From assembly GCA_009760855.2 (NCBI GenBank), contig WPIO01000085.1, positions 1,417,501 through 1,453,500 on the forward strand: DNA of 36,000 nucleotides, read 5' to 3'. This document shows, one piece after another, positions 9,601 through 20,300 of this stretch. Origin of the DNA: Cristatella mucedo. Its lineage: Eukaryota; Bryozoa; Phylactolaemata; Cristatellidae. The notes under the pieces are model-generated. The model was not told the DNA's origin. It did not search any database and saw only the letters and a list, made by a program, of their open reading frames with translations. The first letter of the stretch is position 1. Every line of letters begins with the position of its first letter. The translations under genes and the position numbers were made by a program.

Positions 9601-12600
9601 ATGGCGGAGTCTGTGAAAGGCGCGACTGCCCTCCAGCAGGAGCTGGAGAAAACGCGAGAGAGCCTGAAAGGCGTCGACGACAACATTCGAAAGCTGACGG
9701 GACGGGATCCTGCGATTAGCAGGTAAGGCTGTGTCAGCTCTGTCCGCGTTTCGAAGAGCGTCGCGTTCGGTAACGGGTCGACTATCGTGGCGTCGATGGC
9801 GCTATTGCCGGCCCGCGCGCGGTGCTTGTCGCGCTCGCACGCCAATTTGGCGCCGAAGTCGCGTGTTTGCACACCGTCCGTCCGTCCGTCCGTTGTCGTC
9901 GTCGTTAGCCTTTCCGATGACGCTCGCGTATGTTGCGTGCGAGGTCGTAGCAGCCGCATTTCACCTCTGCATTCGGCGCGGCGATGTCTCGTCTCTCCGT
10001 CGTCTCGGTGTGTGTCGAAGCAAGACCGTTATTATTATTATTATTATTATTGTTATTATTATTATTATTATCTCGAAGCGAGGCCGTTATTATTATTACT
10101 ATTATCAAGACCGTTACCGCCCGTTAACCCGGAGCGTCTTGACGAGCCGCGCGCGCTGGTCGGTTACGTTCGACCTCGCGACCCGATGTTATGATTATGC
10201 TGCTGATGCTTTGAGTCACGCGAACCACTCGGCTCGCAGTCTTGCGCCGCATCGAGTGGCTTGCTTGCTTTTGTTCTAGGCCGTTCGTAGGCAGGCGCAT
10301 CGTCTACGACGACGCTCGTGGACCTGGTGGTAGTGGTGGCGGCGGCGGCAATGGAGAGACGCAGGCGGGCCGTAACTCATTTGGAAGCTTCCGGTTTGTT
10401 CTCGCCCCTCCCTTGCACTTCCTGCTCCTCTGTGCTTCTACATCCGTATGCCGGCGCTAGGTTGGCCTCTTCCCCCCTCCCGGAGGAAAGTGATCGAGGT
10501 GGGATTGGCATGCCGCACATTGGTGCGTTCAATATATATATTAAATATATATTTATATATAATATATGTATAATATTGTTGCAGCGCCGGGGCAGTTATC
10601 AACTTATGTGCACTGTCGTGCTGCCGCTCGGAGCTCTCGCAGCAGCCGGATGCTACCCTCTGCCTCGCCGCTAGGCGGCGCTACTCAGGATACGGGTCTA
10701 TTCTTCTTCTTTTAACGGTGTGTTATATAGAGCAAAACCAGCGCTGGCTTTCTGGCGACTTTTCAGGCGCAGCGGAGCGTGGTCTGGTAACGTCCGACAC
10801 GGCGATGACGAGACAGCAGAAGGGCTCGCGCCAGCGGCCAAGCGGCGAACTGTTGGCGAGTCTCGGTACGATAAGCAATTACATTTACATTTACATTAGC
10901 GTGTCACGCCAAAGGCTTCTTAGCATCCGTCCCGCATTGCTCTCTAACTCCAGCTCGGGCCAGTTTGTGCAACTGCATAAGCGACTTGGCACGAAGTTGA
11001 ATCTCGAGACAAAGCTCTGCTGCCTTAGTATTAATTAGCAAGCACGGTCGGCAGTGCTGGAAGCTACAAGGTTCGAGAGCTGAGCTGAGCTGGGGGAACG
11101 GAGATTTTAATCGTCAAAAGAAGCCTGCAGATCGTGCATCGTGAGCTGTTCCTAGCTCCCCGTGTCGAGCGACGAATTTTCTGCTTGCAGACTCGCTGGC
11201 AGATTAGGCCTACCCCAACCGTCTGCTGATCGTCATCATAGTGAAGAGGAAGACGAAGATCTCCCTCATAAGGTGTGCATAGAACTTGGCGACCGATCAC
11301 TGTGGTGCCACGTGGAGACAGATGGCATGCGAGACTGTGATTGGCGTGGCGTTTGCGTGCCTTGAATGGCTCGTATTTGTTAGGCGAGAGTTGAGTTCAA
11401 ATAGCTCGTTTTTCCTTTTGGCTTCTGTGGACGTTTACTTATTCGGTTCGACTTTGGTGACTTGGTAGGACTTAGGTCATAGCTTCACGTGCCAATGACG
11501 ATGTGATGCGCCAAGCGTCTCGGGAGCATTTCTTTAATGGTAGAACTAAGCTAAGATGTGTGAATGTTTCAAGTGTGCCACCTTTAATGTTTTATTATAT
11601 TGTTCTATTTATTAGGCAATCCGAGCCATGCCACATGTCATTCGTTTATTTGGGCTTTGCTTTTTATATGCCTCTCCTCTTATATATTCCAAACAGATAA
11701 GCCTAGTATGCCAAACATTTAATTCCCAGCCGTGGTTCTCACTCTCACCTGCTTCTTGCCAAATCATGTAAAAATGTCATTGACTTACACGACATACTGC
11801 ATACTAATTTCGCGGTACCAACCCAGCACGCTGATGCGTTGGTCGTATCGTAGCCAGCAAAGCGCCGAGCTGGTTTGGTCCGGTGGTCAAGGTGCTCTCG
11901 CCCCGACCAAGGTCAAGGCCGAGGGCATGGGCTCGAGCCCCGTGCGGCACGTGTTAAGTAAGTGCCTGATTAGAGATTATAAGATCTCTTAGGGTGCTAT
12001 GCTGGTTCAATCTTTCTGATTGCTGCTGTGATAGTTTTTTATGGCTTAGACGTTTCGTGCTTGTGATGTGTACTGTGTCACACCGAGCAATGACGTCTTT
12101 TATTCCTGGCGTATTTGTTACTTCATCGTGCGTACGTTTACACAAATTTGCTGGCATCGTAAGAAAATTCCCACTAATGTGATCACTGTGCTTGCTTGAT
12201 GCTGCTGTCTTGTTGTGTCTGTAGGCACGTGGTGCATGGCTTTCTTGTTGTACAACATACTATATAACATAATGCTCCCTCGGTCAAGGAAAGATGTCAC
12301 CGTGTGAAGCTATGGCTACACAAACTGTTCTGTGTACTCATGTCTCGTTAGATAGTTATCTACCTATGTACAGCTTTTGTGTTAGGTGACCTATTCTGTG
12401 GCAAAATATTCAAGCTCAGTCTCAAGTGTAAATAATAATTATTCATTTTTATTGCCTCAGAACTTTTAATGTCTTCCTAGGCACTTAACATATGCTGTGA
12501 AGGAAGCGCGATCGAATTGTTAATGGTGGCATTTTAATGGTAGCATGCTCAATGTCAAGAAGCATAACTTGGTTAGAGGTAACATGCACAGGGTCAGCAA

Positions 12601-15600
12601 GCAAATATGGTTAGTGGCAGCATTCATAGTGTCAGCATGCATAAGCGGCGAATCACAAGGATCCACTAAATGCTGTGATAGATATATTGGTGCGTTTTAT
12701 TTGTTTTTTAATGCCCTAAAGTCAGGGGATGTCATGACGTCAGTCGAGAGTGAATTTCAGGCCTTGGAGCATGTGCACGGCTGTTTCTTGACTCCGGCCA
12801 GTGTCGCATGTTGTCAGCATGTTTGATTTGCTGAATACATTTTTCTCAATGTAGCCTGCTATTGCTTCCTCCGTTGTGACTGCCGTCCACCCACCACCTG
12901 ATCCAAAGGCCCGACAAGTGCTTATCGAGCAAAATGCAGATACCAAAAGTCGAGAGAGGTAATGTTTCAATTGACCACGGTGGACAAATTTGTGTGTGCA
13001 AAGCTGTATTTATGCTATCGAACTTTTGGTGGCTCTACTGTGTTGTCGGACTCACTTGTTTTTGAGGTCGTTTAGTCCTGGTAGAGCTGGTGAGGTTTAC
13101 AGTTTGCCCTCTCACCTTAGCTGCTAACATAACAGTTGTGGGCACATCGTGCTACTCCTCTTGGGGATTTCCATCTGTGTGTGTAAGAGTTTCCTCTTAC
13201 TCTATTCTTGTATTAGCCGTAGGGCTTCTATATATTACCTTTTTGACGTGTGGGTGGGAATTGTTCAAGCATATATCTCCATACTCCTTATTTTAGGATG
13301 TATTTTGATGAAAACTCTTCTACGGAGTAAACAGGGGATGTTGATCTTTTTAAAAGAGTATAGTGCCAGATGCGTTGACTAGTGTCTACAAACCACAAGG
13401 ATAGTGGAACGTAAGCAATCTTGTCCTTACACCTTGCAGGGATCTCCGTTCTAGGAGCTCTTGATTTCATTGCTACATTTGTAAAGAAACGATGAGGAGA
13501 TAACTTTTGAACAAGTTCCCCTCTTTGCTTGGGCACTCTTAATTACACGTTACCAATTAGATTAGAGACAATAATAATAATAATAATATTAATTCACTTG
13601 ATAAAGCGCCCTCAGAGAACTTAATCTCTCTCTAGGCGCTTTACATTTGCTGTAAAGTGAAATGCAATTGAATGGTAAGTAAAATCATGCTTGAAAAATA
13701 AACGAAATGAATAACATGGTTAGGGATGACATGCACAGGGTCAGCATGCAAATGTGGCAGCATGCACAGTCAGCATGCATAAGCACATGAAGGACGAATC
13801 ACAGGGACCCACTAAATGCTGTCTTAAATAGGCGTTTTTGAGTTCCTTTTAAATATGGTCATGTCAGGGGATGTTCTGACGCAGGTCGGGAGGGAGTTCC
13901 AGGCTTTGGGAGCATACAAACTAAATGCACGGTCTCCAAAGGATTCAAGGTTTGTACGAGGTATCTGTAGACTGTTGGATTCCGAAAAGCAGGTGGTACG
14001 ATGCTTGGCCTGATAGGGTAGTATATCTGACAGATAGGCTGGAGGCATAGAATGAAGGGACCTAAAAGTGAGCGACAAAACCTTGAAGTAAATCTGTTGC
14101 TTGACTGGTAGCCAGTGCAGATCGGCGAGAAGTGGAGTAATGTGGCAACTGTGACGCTCACGACAGACAAGCCTAGCTGCAGAGTTTTGCACCAGCTGCA
14201 ATCGCCTGATCGCACATGCTGGTAGACCAGTAAGCAGTGAGTTGCAGAAGTCGAGACGAGATGTCACGAATGCATGGATCAACTTGGACGTGGTATCCTT
14301 ATCTAAACAAGCCCGAATTTTAGCAATGTTATGAAGCTGAAAATAGGCGGATTTGACTGTGGAGCTGATGTGGTCGTCTAACGAGAGGTCGCTTTGGAAC
14401 ATGACACCTAGATTTCGAGCTGATTCGAGTGCTGCACGAGATCTGCACGGTTGGTCTCCTGATGCAGATCATCGTGCAGATTTGTACGTTTTAGCTTTGG
14501 GTTTTTTCTTTTGACTCCAGACGCTTGTTTAGTGCCCCGAGCCCAGTGAAGCAATGGGGGGGAGGGAGGGACAGGCTTCTCGCTCTCTCCGTCGTCGTTG
14601 CAGCTTTTTCGAGTGTGCGCGCCACGCGTAGGACCAATGTGTGTCGGCTAATTGCATGTCGCTTGTCTTGGCAGCCGCTGTGCACGTATTCGCGTACGAT
14701 CGAGACAGCGTACCACGTGCTACATTTGTGCTCCTGTAGGAACAAGCGCATGTTTGGCGCCCTTCTCGGTACCCTGCAGAGGTTCAAGGACGAGTCCAAG
14801 CAAGCTGACGAGCGGGTGAGTCTCGGGCATTCTAGCAGCCATCTTGCCTGTCAGCATGAGTCCACAGCGATTGGGAAGCCGCTGAACTGCTCTTTGCAGC
14901 CGCTCGGCGGCTGCTGCTGTTCTGCTGCTGCCGGCAGCAGCAGGTATTTTCAAATTGTAATATATATTTATGTATAATTATAATTATTAATATGATGCCT
15001 GACACATATAATTATGTAATATTATAATTGTAATGTATAATTCTAAAAGTTATAATAACATATATAATATGTAATATTGTAATATAAGCAGGTATATACA
15101 AATTGTAGGAAAAGCGACGGCAGCAAGTGGAACGCAAGCTCGAGGAAAAGCAGCGCAACGAGCGTGAGAATCTGCGCCGAGAGAGGCAGGCGCTCTTTGG
15201 TGAGCGTCGTCGGAAAGAGACGCAAATGCGACAGATCCAGCAGAAGATTTATTTGGTGCAGCAGGTCAGGCTCGTCCTTCGAAGGAGCCGTCGTAGCTAC
15301 TCTCTCTCTCTCCCCATCGATCGGACTCGTGCTTTGCGCACCACCGTTTTTCTTGTGTTTCCGTGAACGTTCGTTTGCAGTTTGAACTCTGGGAGAAGGA
15401 AACTAGGAAGCTGGCGAATTTCATTCGCACGAAAGCGAAGCCGTTTGTCTATTTCATGCCCAAAGCACTTGTCCCGGGGAATGAGAGCCAAATAGAGGCA
15501 ACCAAGAAAGCCGTGGACGGTGAGAGAAGACTGTGGAACTGTGCTCCTGCCGCCGTCCTTTGTTTCTGCATGCTTCCGAGACTGGATGCCTTGCGACTGC

Positions 15601-16345
15601 AAGCCTGTGCAGCTTCTCAGCAGAGTATGTGCGGGCGCGGCTACTCTTTTCTGGATGACCCATCGTACCACGGACTGACGTTGTAGACATCGTCATTGAG
15701 AAGCGCCGACGTCTCGAAGCTGATATAGAGCGACTGATGGGTGGCAGTGGGGGTGTGGGGGCAGGTGGCGACGATGAGGGTGTGGATGAGGACGATGACC
15801 ACACAGCAGCAGCAGCAGCGAATAATAGTTTGCCAGGGCGCCTTGCAGGTCGTGACGTGGCAAGTGAAGAGGACGACGGAGAGGATGGCGAGATTAGAGA
15901 GCGGGGAGCAGGGCAGCGGGAGCAGGGCAGCGATCCAGATGACGAGATGCCTTTGATGATGTCGAATCGAGTGGCACTAGTGAGCACTAGGCCGCAGCCG
16001 GCTCTTGACGTTGCTGCTGCCGTCATGCACAATAGTGAGCCGGCTGCTGTCACTGACGAGCTGGTAGAAGGCGAGCACATGGACCTCGCCTATGCAGCAG
16101 CCGTGGTGACGCGAGGAGACGGCGAGAGCGGCGGCAGCAGCGCACCGCTGGCGAGAGCAGCTTTGAGTCCGACTGAGCTAGGAGGAGGCCCCTCTGAACC
16201 TAGGCTGCAGGGCGATTTGCACGATGGTAGTGGGATGGGACAGCAGGAAGCCGATGGCAACGGTAAGTTACTTTTAGACGGTGCAAGCACAGAGAAAAAC
16301 GAGAAGGAAAGAATGGACGAATGTGAAGTAGCAGTGCACGAGTAA
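9601..16345 (+). CDS. PNN: Pinin (PNN), splicing and exon-junction-complex associated nuclear protein
   Basis: Pinin acts in pre-mRNA splicing and exon-junction-complex accessory assemblies in nuclear speckles; the vertebrate protein is also reported at desmosomes. Exons: 9601-9722 (phase 2), 10280-10371 (phase 1; donor GTAACT uncertain), 10733 or 10767-10865 (phase 2), 11191-11272 (phase 0), 12855-12958 (phase 2), 14740-14815 (phase 0), 15109-15264 (donor GTCAGG), 15381-15519 (phase 1) and 15687-16345. With exon 3 from 10733 the CDS is 1563 nt, 520 aa. Exon 1 has the pinin hallmark IRKLTGRDP. Exon 2 is Gly-rich. Exons 3-4 give PAAKRRTVGESRLAGRLG and an EEEDED patch, and exon 5 IASSVV. The pinin/SDK/memA domain spans about residues 178-305 (RNKRMFGALLGTLQRFK, a charged helix RKLEEKQRNERENLRRERQA, then FIRTKAKPFVYFMPK). 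The last exon is acidic and low-complexity, without the long SR repeats of vertebrate PNN. Exon 2/3 boundaries are the weak point. Confidence 0.92.
10027..10095. repeat. TTA trinucleotide repeat in PNN intron 1
   Basis: Interrupted run of about 20 TTA units. The phrases aagaccgttattatt, gaggccgttattatt and aagaccgttaccgcc recur around it, suggesting local duplication. Confidence 0.8.
11866..12003 (+). mobile_element. tRNA-derived SINE in PNN intron 4
   Basis: Head gagctggtttggtccggtgg with a box-A-like segment continuing tcaaggtgctctcgcc, a box-B-like gggctcgagcccc, then a non-tRNA part with gtgcctgattagagattata and the tail tcttagggtgctatg. The layout matches the 34797 copy. Head and box spacing are typical of a pol III tRNA-type promoter. 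The tail resembles the LINE family-2 3' end. Confidence 0.82.
12432..12780 (-). mobile_element. LINE family-2 3' UTR fragment, PNN intron 4
   Basis: Read on the + strand it contains diagnostic pieces of the family-2 3' end in reverse: attattcatttttatt, ggcacttaacatatgctgtg, ggttagaggtaacatgcaca, cactaaatgctgtgatag and a diverged start of the coding end (gtcaggggatgtcatgacg). It is older than the 13570 copy. It ends about 75 bp before PNN exon 5. Confidence 0.75.
13570..14428 (-). mobile_element. LINE family 2 copy, 5'-truncated, PNN intron 5
   Basis: Minus-strand copy antisense to PNN. It carries the last roughly 190 codons of the RT ORF ([63 protein letters not shown]) and the full 3' UTR with hairpin tail and AAT repeat at 13570-13590. 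Only scattered differences separate it from the copies at 5819 and 17803, so it is young. The ORF end differs (NSKTPI) by a local change. 5' truncation is near 14428. Confidence 0.92.
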
Positions 16346-16698
16346 AAAAAAAAAAAAAGTAGCTTACAGTTGGTAGCTTACAGTTGCAAGTCAAATTCGT
16401 GACGGGATCGTCGCAGGTCACGAATCGCAATCGCACGCATCGCGATAGAACCGTCGATGGTCGTGTAGTGACAGCGTGACACGGTCACATCGAGTCGCAG
16501 GGAAGGCATCCTCATTGCATCCGCTGGGGCTGCTGCTGCATTAATGTTTCATGTTATATATGCATGGTGTTATGCTGCATATGCATATATGCCATGCATT
16601 AATCGCAACTGTTAAGAGCCTTGCAGCACATTGATGGTACCAAATGGCTTATTAGTCATGTATTGATGTGTGATCAAGCCCTGAAAGTTACTACACCA

Positions 16699-16717
16699 AA
16701 TAAAGTGACCAAATAAA
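16699..16717 (+). terminator. PNN poly(A) signals (two AATAAA hexamers)
   Basis: AATAAA at 16699-16704 and again at 16712-16717, about 355 bp after the PNN stop. Two canonical hexamers 13 bp apart suggest alternative or reinforced cleavage just downstream. Confidence 0.7.
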
Positions 16718-16989
16718 GCAGTGCCCTTTTTCAACACACTTTGTCACGTGCCAATTCATTACTGCTACAAGTAGTGTGTGCCTTCGCGGATGGTGGGTAG
16801 GTTCGTCAGTGTCAGGGCCAACCCTGAACAGCTTTAAGAAAAGGAAGGCAAGCACGAAAAAGAAGAAGCAGGCGACTTGTAACCCTCTGCTCGTGCTGTG
16901 GCAACGTCGACGCACGCCTGACCTGACCCTGAAGTAAGTGCAGCCCGACGCTGGGCAGCTTGCTGAAAGGTGCATAGAACAGTAGATAT

Positions 16990-16995
16990 TTTATT
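16990..16995 (-). terminator. TRMT6 poly(A) signal
   Basis: Minus-strand AATAAA within gttaaataaaatatc, about 306 bp after the TRMT6 stop. It is the nearest canonical hexamer in that direction and leaves about 270 bp between the two convergent genes' signals. Confidence 0.6.
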
Positions 16996-17300
16996 TAACA
17001 CGACGGTAGATGAGTCGGCTGATCGTGCCAATTGGTCACTCAAAAAGACAAGTACTACCACCGAGATCGGTGACCAGGGAGCGTGGTGACTAGCGCCACA
17101 TGCACGGTATTCTTAGAACGGATCAGCAGCAAGCCTCACAGACCGTCTTGCTACAGCCACGCAAACCCGCGAGAGCTCACAGCAGATGCAGGCATCTTTA
17201 CAGAACGAGGCCGGAGGCTCATTCATGCATGAAGCCGCAAGCATGAATCTCTCCCCCATGCTCGGTTGGTTGGGGGCCGATGGAGCTCTCGGCGCTGACC

Positions 17301-20300
17301 TCAGGTGCTTCGCATGACTGTCGTGCCGGTGAGAAGGTAGCCACTGCTACTATTCATGGTCACCATGGGATGAGTACGCTGAGGCAATACCTGTGGAAAC
17401 GTATCGACAATCAGTAGGCAAACAAATTACGGCGGTTCAAATCAACGATATCTAGGTAACAGAAGAATGTCGTGAATAAAAAAAGAGGCAGTGCAAACAT
17501 ACAAGCAGACGTCCGAGCATGAATATATGCACAAGAGATGAGAGAGACAGATAGATGAGAGAGACACATACAGAGGGCGGGAAGGAATTACGGCGGTTCA
17601 AATAAACGATATCTAAGTAACAGAAGAATGTCTTGTGCAAAAAAAAGGTGGCAGTGCAAACATACAAGCAGACGTCCGAGCATGAATATATGCACAAGAG
17701 ATGAGAGAGACAGATAGAGAGAGAGAGACACATACAGAGGGCGGGAAGGAATTACGGCGGTTCAAATAAACGATATCTAAGTAACAGAAGAATGTCTTGT
17801 GCTTAGTGGTCATCAGGCCTGTTGTAACCCAATCGGCCAGACTTAACGCTTGCCTTTGGAATCCTCGCTCAATGTGCAATAAACCTCTAGTAATAAACGA
17901 CCTTATTTCTGAAAATGGTATCGACCTGCTCGCCCTAACTGAAACTTGGCTGAAATCGATAAACTGCCCGACAATTAAAGACGCTACTCCATCTGGTTTC
18001 ACGTGCTTTCACACCCCTAGATCAATCAAAACTGGAGGTGGAGTTGCTATGATCGTGCGCTCGAAATTCAACTTCAAGCCATTTGCGGTACCCTCGAAGC
18101 AGTCTTTTGAATCAATTGTCCTGGTCTCACCCGAAAACAAGCTACCGATAGTGGCAGTAGTCTATCGCCCACCAGGTACCAAATCCTCCTTTATCTCAGA
18201 TTTCTCCGATCTCATTTCGATTCTGTGTTCAAGAAATCGATCCTTCCTCGTTATGGGTGATTTCAACGTTCACTTTGATAACTTATCTGACGCTTTCAGC
18301 ACCGAATTTCGTACATTGACAGACTCATTATCTCTTGTGACTCATGTGCATGGCCCTACCCACATCAAGGGTCACACACTCGACCAAATTTTCTCATATA
18401 ACTGCACTTTGTCATCACCAGTTATCACCAAATCCTGCTTATCTGACCACATGCAGATCTCATTCAATCTCAAGTGTGTGCCCACATTCTCCTCTAAAAT
18501 AACCTGTGAATCGCGAAACCTCAAGACCCTTGACATCGATGCTGTCCGTGCGAGCATATCTGCTTCACCTTTGCTGCTCAGTCCTCCCTCCGATCTGTCA
18601 TCACTGGTAGATTGCTACAACACGACACTAGCTGACACGCTCGACGAGTTTGCACCTTTGACAAAGCGCACTGTGCGCCCCCGCCCAGACGGCCTATGGT
18701 TTACCACAGACATTAAACTAGCCAAGTCTACTAAACGAAAGCTTGAAAAGGCATACAAAAGATCCGGACTAACTGTCCATCGACAGGCATATGAAGACTA
18801 CTGTAGGTCGTACCAATCGATCCTAGCAAAGGCTAAGTCTAGCTTCTATAGAAACATTGTTGAATCACAGATGCACAATCCAAAAATGCTGATGTCGACA
18901 ATAAACCATCTCCTCAACCGTTCCCAGGTTAGCTCCTTACCTGATGATCCTTGTGATGATCTAGCCGATCGCTTCTCTCGATTCTTTGTGCAGAAGATAG
19001 ACAAAATCAGGGAATCCATCCCTGCGATGACAACCTTCCCACTAGAATGCTGTTCCTCGGTTCCTGGCTGCGCCTCAATGTCTGCATTTAAACAGGTCAC
19101 TAGTGATGTAGTCCTAAAGCTCGTATCTCAATCAAAGAAGACAACAAGTCCACTGGACCCTATTCCCACTGTCCTGCTCCTACGTTGCATTGATCTGCTG
19201 CTGCCATGCATAACCAACATCATTAATATGTCATTAGCCTCAGGTCAGGTCCCAGCACCTTTCAAAAAAGCTGTAGTCAGGCCACTTCTCAAGAAAGCTA
19301 CACTAGACCAGAGAGAACTTAAGCAACTACCGCCCAGTCTCCCTTCTACCATTCCTATCAAAGACACTGGAACGGGTCGTGGCAGACCAGCTGAACTCGT
19401 ATATCGAAACCTCACACCTTGCTAGTAAGTTCCAGTCTGGCTTTAGAGCTAATCACTCCACAGAGTCAGCATTGCTTCGGGTATACAACGACCTACTTAG
19501 GAATGCAGACATGGGCAGAGTGTCTCTTCTTGTTTTGCTCGATCTTTCGGCAGCTTTTGATACCATCGATCACAAAGTACTTCTAGAGCGCCTCTCATCT
19601 CGCCTGGGCATCACTGGCACTGCTCTGCAGTGGTTCAGGTCCTATCTCAGTGGGAGACTCCAGAGTGTTGACGTGAATGGACAAAGATCATCTGAAGTAC
19701 CTCTAAAATATGGAGTACCTCAGGGCTCTGTGCTAGGTCCGGTCCTTTTCACCGTTTATACTCTCCCTCTCGCTGATGTGATTGCCAAGCACAATCTAGG
19801 CTTTCACTTCTATGCGGATGACACTCAGTTGTACCTTTGCTTTGATCCCTCCCAGCCTTCGAGCACCTCAAATTCTCTCAACTCACTTGCTGCATGCATT
19901 GATGACATCCGATCATGGATGGCAGCAAATTTTCTAAAACTAAACGATGATAAAACTAACTTACTAGTTATGGGCAAACCTAGTGTTATTCAGAAATTGG
20001 AAAGGCCGACTTTCAAAATTGGCTCTGCCAGCATATCTTCAGTTGCATCAGCTCGAAATCTAGGTGTCATATTCCAAAGCGACCTCTCGTTAGACGACCA
20101 CATCAGCTCCACAGTCAAATCAGCCTATTTTCAGCTTCATAACATTGCTAAAATTAGGGCTTGTTTAGATAAGGATACCACGTCCAAGTTGGTCCATGCA
20201 TTCGTGACATCTCGTCTCGACTTCTGCAACTCACTGCTTACTGGCCTACCAGCATGTGCGATCAGGCGATTGCAGCTGGTGCAAAACTCTGCAGCTAGGC

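Larger units (their letters stand above)
16346..17300. other. Convergent 3' regions of PNN and TRMT6
   Basis: No further gene is supported. It starts with an A-run (16345-16359) directly after the PNN stop. It contains short near-palindromic AT sequence (tatgctgcatatgcatatat, about 16570) and the poly(A) signals of both genes, listed separately. Confidence 0.6.

Noticed and set aside
10871-10900. Second LINE tail (acatttacatttacatt)
   Set aside because: Only three hexamer units with no adjacent element sequence; too short to support.
11866-12003. Functional tRNA gene
   Set aside because: Box A and B resemble a tRNA, but no complete cloverleaf or acceptor stem is visible, and the same unit recurs with a LINE-like tail, so it is a SINE.
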